Below are positions 1 through 3,706 of a stretch of 5,001 nucleotides of DNA, piece after piece (the stretch's first letter is position 1; every line of letters begins with the position of its first letter). The stretch covers positions 1-5,001 of the forward strand of contig JBBWZQ010000074.1 of assembly GCA_039649115.1 (NCBI GenBank), written 5' to 3'. Source of the DNA: DATEJJ01 sp039649115. GTDB taxonomy: Bacteria; Actinomycetota; Actinomycetes; Mycobacteriales; Micromonosporaceae. Position numbers and translations under genes: made by a program. The notes under the pieces are model-generated. The model was not told the DNA's origin, did not search any database, and worked only from the letters and a program-made list of their open reading frames with translations.

Positions 1-391
1 CCGCGCCGTCGCTCTCGCCCTCGAACAGGGCGACCAGCTCGGGCTGCTCCTCGGCCAGCCGGGTCCACTGCGGCGCCACCAGCTCGGCGGCCTGGGCCGG
101 GGTGCGCTGCTCGGGGGGCAGGTCGAACAGCTTCTCCAGGACCGCGTGCACCAGGGTGCCCCGGGCCTGGTCGCTGGTGGGCCGCTCGGGCAGCCGGTCG
201 ATGGAACGGTAGCGGTAGAGCAGGGGGCAGGTCTTGAAATCGGCCGCCCGGCTGGGCGACAGCGACGGCCGGTGCGGCTGCGCCGTCTCGGACTCGGCGG
301 TCGTCGACTCCTCGGCGGTCGTCGACTCCTCAGCGGTCCTCGACTCCTCAGCGGTCTTCGACTTAATGGTGCTCACCAGCTCGACCGTCAT
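1..391 (-). CDS. RecB-family exonuclease (PD-(D/E)XK superfamily), N-terminal part only
   Basis: This is the first 130 codons of a minus-strand gene that runs off the left edge of the window. After a low-complexity N-terminal tail (residues 1-42) the PD-(D/E)XK nuclease fold begins with a SPSRAADF..CPLLYRYR segment (about residues 45-62). It continues with RGTLVHAVLE (77-86), whose His82 matches the conserved histidine of the first RecB/AddB-type nuclease motif. The catalytic D, E and K residues lie beyond the edge and cannot be seen. Cys55 sits where Fe-S-containing members of this superfamily have their first cluster cysteine, but the partner cysteines are also out of view. Proteins of this family in actinobacteria are single-domain, roughly 270-330 residues, with a presumed role in DNA repair (family knowledge). 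The ATG at 391 was chosen because a TANNNT box lies 7 nt upstream and no Shine-Dalgarno is visible; a GTG at 376 is the alternative. Divergent from the M50 protease gene. Confidence 0.9.
   Translation of the reverse strand, partial: MTVELVSTIKSKTAEESRTAEESTTAEESTTAESETAQPHRPSLSPSRAADFKTCPLLYRYRSIDRLPERPTSDQARGTLVHAVLEKLFDLPPEQRTPAQAAELVAPQWTRLAEEQPELVALFEGESDGA
293..358 (-). repeat. 18-bp in-frame tandem repeat coding for TAEES hexapeptides
   Basis: On the minus strand the nuclease reads KTAEES, RTAEES, TTAEES and then a partial TTAE at residues 12-33. That is three full 18-bp units (305-358) plus a 12-bp partial one. The units differ by only a few bases, so this is a recent or slippage-prone tandem array. 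It encodes an acidic, Ser/Thr/Ala-rich, probably disordered tail ahead of the nuclease fold. Confidence 0.85.
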
Positions 392-398
392 GGCACAC

Positions 399-404
399 AG
401 GCTA
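399..404 (-). promoter_or_regulatory. Candidate -10 box (TAGCCT) for a leaderless nuclease transcript
   Basis: Read on the minus strand, TAGCCT fits the actinobacterial TANNNT -10 consensus and ends 7 nt before the nuclease ATG (391-389). That spacing would put the transcription start at or within a base of the start codon. No Shine-Dalgarno sequence precedes the ATG, which agrees with leaderless translation. I see no convincing -35 element. Inferred from sequence only. Confidence 0.45.
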
Positions 405-464
405 TGCGAGAGGTATGACGAAACCCGGCAGGCCGGTGGGCCGCGCCGCGCTCGTGGCGTTCCG

Positions 465-470
465 TAGCAT
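465..470 (+). promoter_or_regulatory. Candidate -10 box (TAGCAT) for a leaderless M50 protease transcript
   Basis: TAGCAT fits TANNNT and ends 7 nt before the ATG at 478, the same spacing as the opposite-strand box at 399-404. No Shine-Dalgarno sequence lies before the ATG. This supports 478 over the upstream in-frame ATG at 415 as the true start. No clear -35 element is visible. Confidence 0.45.
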
Positions 471-477
471 CGGGACG

Positions 478-1680
478 ATGGAGGACCACGTGGCCCCACC
501 CCCCGGCACCGGTCCCGAGGCGCCGCAGCCCACCCGCCGCATCCGGATGGGCGGCATCCCCGTCGGCCGGGTGCTGGGCGTGCCGGTCTTCCTCACCGTG
601 CCGTGGCTGCTGCTGGCGGTACTGATCACCGTGACGTACGGGCACTTCGTGGCCTACCGGCACCCCGACCTGACCACCGGCCTCGCCTACCTGACCGGCT
701 TCGGCATGGTGCTGTGCCTGCTCCTGTCCGTACTGCTGCACGAGCTCGGACACGCGCTGACCGCCCGGCGGTTCGGCATCGGCGTGCGCGGCATCACCCT
801 GGAGATGCTCGGCGGGTACACCGAGATGGAGCGCGACGCGCCCAGTCCCAAGATCGAGCTGCTGGTCGCGATGTCCGGGCCGGCCGTGTCGCTGGTGCTC
901 GGCGTGCTGGCGGTGGCCACCACGCTGGTGGTACCCGACGGGACCCTGCTGCACGAGGTGGCGTTCCAGCTGGCCTTCAGCAACATGGTGGTGGCCATCT
1001 TCAACGCGCTGCCCGGCCTGCCGCTGGACGGTGGCCGCGCGCTGCGGGCCGGGGTGTGGGCGGCCAGCCACGACCGGCACCTCGGCGACCGGGTGGCCGG
1101 CTGGACCGGCCGGGTGGTGGCCGCGGTCAGCTGCCTGGTCGCGCTGTTCCTGTACCTGAGCCAGGCGCTGACCTGGCTCGGCCTGATCATCACGGCGATG
1201 GTGGCGCTGTCCCTGTGGACCGGTGCCACCCAGGCCATCCGGCTGGGCCAGATGGGGCGCCGGCTGCCGCTGGTCAACGCGGGCCGGCTGGCCCGGCCGC
1301 TGTTCCCGGTGACCACGGGCACGCCGCTGGCCGAGGGGCAGCGCCGCCAGCGGGAGGCCGCGGCGGCGGGCACGGTGGCCGCCGACGGCGGGGTGATGGC
1401 CGTGGTCGACTCGGGTGGGCGGCTGCTCGCGGTGGTCAGCGACGAGGCCGCGGCGGCGGTACCGGAGGAGCGGCGGCCGTGGGTGGCGGTCGACGCGGTG
1501 GCCCGCGCGCTGGACCCGTCCCGGGTGCTGCCGGCCGAGCTGTCAGGAATGGACGTCATCCGCGCGGTTCAAGCCAACCCGGCGAGCGAGTACGTCGTGA
1601 CCGTGGGCGAGGATGTCATCGGCGTGTTGCGCGTTGCCGATCTCATGAACGTACTCGAACCCAGGGGGCAGTCCGCTTGA
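478..1680 (+). CDS. M50 site-2-type membrane metalloprotease with degenerate CBS region
   Basis: A 400-residue integral-membrane zinc protease expected to cleave substrates within the bilayer; the substrate is unknown. The zinc-binding HELGH is at residues 88-92 at the end of a hydrophobic segment. The third zinc ligand is in NALPGLPLDGGR (176-187, Asp184). About six hydrophobic segments can be read (about 42-57, 66-87, 126-151, 161-178, 213-229, 232-250). Residues about 265-395 are a soluble tail; its last stretch (VIRAVQANPASEYVVTVGED, then VIGVLRVADL) is CBS-like. An Ala/Arg-rich insert separates the two CBS halves, so the pair looks degenerate. This is the CBS-containing M50 class, related to mycobacterial Rv2625c-type proteins. 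The ATG at 478 is preferred. The in-frame ATG at 415 would add 21 residues, has its AGAGG only 1 nt away and would cross the divergent promoter. First gene of a coupled unit with trmI; its TGA overlaps the trmI TTG. Confidence 0.92.
   Translation: MEDHVAPPPGTGPEAPQPTRRIRMGGIPVGRVLGVPVFLTVPWLLLAVLITVTYGHFVAYRHPDLTTGLAYLTGFGMVLCLLLSVLLHELGHALTARRFGIGVRGITLEMLGGYTEMERDAPSPKIELLVAMSGPAVSLVLGVLAVATTLVVPDGTLLHEVAFQLAFSNMVVAIFNALPGLPLDGGRALRAGVWAASHDRHLGDRVAGWTGRVVAAVSCLVALFLYLSQALTWLGLIITAMVALSLWTGATQAIRLGQMGRRLPLVNAGRLARPLFPVTTGTPLAEGQRRQREAAAAGTVAADGGVMAVVDSGGRLLAVVSDEAAAAVPEERRPWVAVDAVARALDPSRVLPAELSGMDVIRAVQANPASEYVVTVGEDVIGVLRVADLMNVLEPRGQSA
1663..1668 (+). promoter_or_regulatory. Ribosome binding site AGGGGG that fixes the trmI TTG start
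   Basis: AGGGGG lies 8 nt upstream of the TTG at 1677. It sits inside the last codons of the M50 gene. It is the only good Shine-Dalgarno match near the beginning of trmI and decides in favour of the TTG start. Confidence 0.65.
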
Positions 1681-2576
1681 GTACCACGACCACCCGGCGT
1701 GGCGCGTTCCAACCCGGTGACCGGGTGCAGCTGACCGATCCGAAGGGGCGCATGCACACCCTGGTGCTGGCGCCCGGCAAGGTGTACCACACGCACCGGG
1801 GCGGGCTGCCGCACGACGACCTGATCGGCCTGCCCGAGGGCAGCGTGGTCAGCTCCAGCGGCGGTACCGCCTACCTCGCGCTGCGCCCGCTGCTGGCCGA
1901 CTACGTGCTGTCGATGCCGCGCGGCGCCCAGGTGATCTACCCCAAGGACGCCGCCCAGATCATCGCGATGGGCGACGTCTTCCCCGGTGCCCGGGTGCTG
2001 GAGGCCGGTGCCGGCTCGGGTGCGCTCAGCTGCTGGCTGCTGCGCGCGGTGGGCCCGGGCGGGCACGTCGTGTCGTACGAGACCCGGCCCGACTTCGCCG
2101 AGATCGCCCGCCGCAACGTGACCGAATTCCTCGGCGCCGCGCCGCCCGCCTGGGACCTGCGCGTGGGCGACGTCGCGCAGTGCCAGGAGACCGGCTTCGA
2201 CCGGATCGTGCTCGACATGCTGACGCCGTGGAACATCCTCGACGTCGTGGCGGGTGCTCTGGTACCCGGTGGGGTCTTCGTCGGCTACGTGGCCACCACG
2301 CCGCAGCTGTCCGAGTTGGTGGAGGCGCTGCGGGCACGGGGTGGCTTCACCGAGCCGCGCGCGTGGGAGTCGCTGGTGCGCGACTGGCACGCGGACGGCC
2401 TGGCGGTGCGCCCGGACCACCGGATGATCGCGCACACCGCCTTCCTGGTGACCAGCCGGCGGCTCGCGCCGGGCGTGGTCGCCCCGCCCCGGCGGCGCAA
2501 GCCCAGCAAGGGCGCCGAGGCGTACGCCGCACTCCGTGCCGCCCACGCCAACGGCGCCAGCGGGACGACACCGTGA
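1677..2576 (+). CDS. trmI: tRNA (adenine-58-N1)-methyltransferase TrmI
   Basis: A 299-residue cytoplasmic enzyme that uses S-adenosylmethionine to methylate N1 of A58 in the tRNA T-loop; bacterial and archaeal TrmI forms a homotetramer (family knowledge). The N-terminal small domain carries FQPGDRVQLTDPKG (11-24) and HRGGLPHDDLIG (40-51). The YVLSMPRGAQVIYPKDAAQI stretch (76-95) leads into the Rossmann fold. SAM motif I is VLEAGAGSGAL (107-117), the acidic ribose-binding residue is Glu135 in YET, GD (164-165) is the adenine-contact position, and LDM with Asp180 is the conserved catalytic-region aspartate. PDHRMIAHTAFLVTSRR near the C-terminus is typical. The start is a TTG whose last two bases are the first two of the M50 stop (TTGA), with a good ribosome binding site. 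Translation is therefore probably coupled to the protease. The length is slightly more than mycobacterial Rv2118c because of a basic, Ala-rich C-terminal tail. All visible key residues are present. Confidence 0.95.
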   Translation: MSTTTTRRGAFQPGDRVQLTDPKGRMHTLVLAPGKVYHTHRGGLPHDDLIGLPEGSVVSSSGGTAYLALRPLLADYVLSMPRGAQVIYPKDAAQIIAMGDVFPGARVLEAGAGSGALSCWLLRAVGPGGHVVSYETRPDFAEIARRNVTEFLGAAPPAWDLRVGDVAQCQETGFDRIVLDMLTPWNILDVVAGALVPGGVFVGYVATTPQLSELVEALRARGGFTEPRAWESLVRDWHADGLAVRPDHRMIAHTAFLVTSRRLAPGVVAPPRRRKPSKGAEAYAALRAAHANGASGTTP

Positions 2577-3142
2577 CCCGGCCGCCGTACGGCGACCTGC
2601 CGGCGGTCTTCCCCGACTGGTCCCCGTACCCCGACCTGGACTCGGCCGCCCGGGCGTACCTGCGCGACCCGGAGGTGGCGCTGGAGGCGCTGGGCGGCGT
2701 GCTGCGCGGCTCGACCGTGCTCGGCTTCACGCTGGAACGCTTCGTCAACGAGGTGAACGGGGTGTGGCAGGAGGTGGTGGTCTGCGACGGCACCCGGCTG
2801 ATCCTGTGGCACGGCGAGGACGTGCCGCCCGCCGACGGCCCGCCGGGCTCGATGACCTCGTCGCTGCGCGTGATCCCGCTGTCCGCGGTGACCGAGGTGG
2901 GCTGCCGGCGCCGGCTGACCCGCAACGGTACCGGTCCGGTCCAGGTGGACAGCCTGGACGTCTACCTGCTCCTCAGCTCTTTGGACGAATCGGGGTTCGG
3001 TGGGCCGGAGGAGTCGGGGCCGGTGATCCGGCACGACGCGCTGCGCTTCGGCAAGACCCTCGACGACGGCGGGGCCGGCCAGATCGCGCGGCTGGAGGAG
3101 TTCGCCCGGCTGGTGGCCAACCTGGTCGGACGCCCGATCTAG
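2573..3142 (+). CDS. Conserved hypothetical protein, translationally coupled to trmI
   Basis: A 189-residue soluble protein of unknown function. The GTG start overlaps the trmI stop by four bases (GTGA). There is no clear Shine-Dalgarno, so it probably depends on re-initiating ribosomes from trmI. Residues about 4-45 look helical (YLRDPEVALEALGGVLRGST). They are followed by alternating beta-like strands: FTLERFVNEVNGVWQEVVVC, then DGTRLILWHGEDV, LRVIPLSAVTEVGCRRRL and VDSLDVYLLLSSLD. A final amphipathic helix (IARLEEFARLVANLVG) ends the chain. The strand pattern around 'DGTRLILWH...SLRVIPLSAVTEV' resembles small PH-like domains, and from memory the layout recalls actinobacterial DUF5998-type proteins; neither is confirmed. 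No transmembrane segment, signal peptide or catalytic motif is evident. Coding is supported by strong GC bias at codon position 3 across the frame. Confidence 0.85.
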   Translation: MTRPPYGDLPAVFPDWSPYPDLDSAARAYLRDPEVALEALGGVLRGSTVLGFTLERFVNEVNGVWQEVVVCDGTRLILWHGEDVPPADGPPGSMTSSLRVIPLSAVTEVGCRRRLTRNGTGPVQVDSLDVYLLLSSLDESGFGGPEESGPVIRHDALRFGKTLDDGGAGQIARLEEFARLVANLVGRPI

Positions 3143-3212
3143 CCGCGTAACGACCTGGATGACCGGACTCGCCTGAATCGGCGCCCGGGGATGGCGCACC
3201 CAGATCGCGGCT
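3141..3212. terminator. Possible bidirectional terminator between convergent genes
   Basis: The 69-bp gap between the hypothetical gene and the ferredoxin gene is framed by a perfect 7-bp inverted repeat, AGCCGCG at 3141-3147 and CGCGGCT at 3206-3212, which touches both stop codons. Inside it is a 5-bp hairpin, GCGCC (3181-3185) and GGCGC (3193-3197), with a 7-nt loop. There is no T-tract on either strand, as is common for GC-rich actinobacterial terminators, so the call rests on position and symmetry alone. The long 58-nt interior makes the outer pairing weak evidence. Confidence 0.25.
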
Positions 3213-3499
3213 CAGGTCGCGCCCGGCCCGGCCACCTCCACGCTGTCCGCCGCGCGCAGCACGTGGATGCAGTCGCCCGGGCACTCCTTTGCGGCGTCTA
3301 TCACATCAAGGCGCAGGTGTGCCGGTACGTCCACCCGGCTGCCGGCCGCGAGTTGCATATCGCCGCCGCCGTCCTTCACGTAGGCCAGCCCGTCCACGTC
3401 GAACTCGAAGACCTCAGGTGCATACTGCACACACAGCCCATCGCCGGTGCAGAGGTCCTGGTCAACCCATACCCGCAACTCACCGGGCTCCACCGACAC
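3212..3499 (-). CDS. Small ferredoxin with CxxDxxC cluster motif
   Basis: A 95-residue soluble electron carrier. The N-terminus VSVEPGELRVWVDQDLC leads into C-T-G-D-G-L-C (Cys17, Asp20, Cys23). The second half has KECPGDC (Cys73 followed by Pro, and Cys77). Cys17, Cys23 and Cys73-Pro are the classical ligand positions of a single-cluster ferredoxin. Where a [4Fe-4S] protein has its second Cys there is Asp20, so the cluster is [3Fe-4S] or Asp-ligated [4Fe-4S], as in Pyrococcus furiosus ferredoxin. Cys77 is extra and might matter. The start is the GTG at 3499, preceded by GGGGGAGG with 5-nt spacing; a GTG two codons on (3493) is the alternative. It is divergent from arc and convergent with the trmI unit. 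Its redox partner is not visible nearby. Codon use is looser (about 17% A/T third positions by hand count) than in the upstream genes. Confidence 0.9.
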   Translation of the reverse strand: MSVEPGELRVWVDQDLCTGDGLCVQYAPEVFEFDVDGLAYVKDGGGDMQLAAGSRVDVPAHLRLDVIDAAKECPGDCIHVLRAADSVEVAGPGAT

Positions 3500-3504
3500 G
3501 CCAT

Positions 3505-3512
3505 CCTCCCCC
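3505..3512 (-). promoter_or_regulatory. Ribosome binding site GGGGGAGG of the ferredoxin gene
   Basis: Read on the minus strand, GGGGGAGG lies 5 nt before the GTG at 3499. An ATG falls within the spacer but is out of frame with the ferredoxin. The strong Shine-Dalgarno therefore selects the GTG and excludes the long upstream extension of the open frame, which would run back over the arc promoter region. Confidence 0.7.
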
Positions 3513-3693
3513 GGGGTATTGTTCGAACTTCCTCCGAAGGTACCCGAGCGCCTGGGGCACCATTCGCGGCGGCATGGCAGCGCGGCCGACGATGCAGCCA
3601 GGTCGCGGTGTGAAAACAAGCTCCGCGACGACGGTGTCTGCGGGAGCACCGAGAGGCGATCAGCAGTTAGTGTTAAGACAGGTTCAAGCCCCC

Positions 3694-3700
3694 GGGGAGG
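3694..3700 (+). promoter_or_regulatory. Ribosome binding site GGGGAGG of arc
   Basis: GGGGAGG lies 6 nt before the GTG at 3707, near-ideal strength and spacing. A second GTG at 3700-3702 overlaps it but is out of frame, so the site fixes 3707 as the start. Confidence 0.75.
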
Positions 3701-3706
3701 TGGGAC

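Larger units (their letters stand above)
3500..3706. other. Divergent control region between ferredoxin and arc
   Basis: This 207-bp non-coding gap must hold promoters for both genes. I could not assign a convincing -35/-10 pair on either strand. On the arc side TAGTGT (3668-3673) is a TANNNT candidate 34-39 nt before the start. A short hairpin CGGTGT/GCACCG can form at 3632-3651 (one G-T pair). On the ferredoxin side a perfect 8-bp palindrome, GTTCGAAC (3521-3528), sits 22-29 nt upstream of the GTG, a place suited to an operator. A GGTACC palindrome is at 3539-3544. These are candidates only; no known regulator motif is recognised. Confidence 0.5.

Noticed and set aside
415..477. ATG at 415 as the start of the M50 protease
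   Set aside because: Its purine-rich stretch is only 1 nt away, the added residues are not protease-like, and it would run through the divergent promoter region. The ATG at 478 has a well-placed -10 box.
687..1559. Long minus-strand open frame (290 codons) antisense to the M50 protease
   Set aside because: It is a by-product of extreme GC3 in the real gene. The translation is Ser/Thr/Arg/Pro-rich with no domain, and the plus strand has clear HELGH and LDGG motifs.
603..1676. Upstream extension of the trmI reading frame
   Set aside because: The extension is Arg/Gly/Ala-rich out-of-frame sequence over the M50 gene. The ribosome binding site and family alignment place the trmI start at 1677.
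3191..3613. Plus-strand open frame across the ferredoxin gene
   Set aside because: It is antisense to a gene with a clear cluster motif, and no ribosome binding site or family resemblance supports it.
3681..3690. GGTTCAAGCC, which resembles a tRNA T-loop (the same 10-mer occurs at 1566-1575)
   Set aside because: No acceptor, D or anticodon stem can be built around either copy. One copy lies inside the M50 gene and the other just before the arc ribosome binding site.
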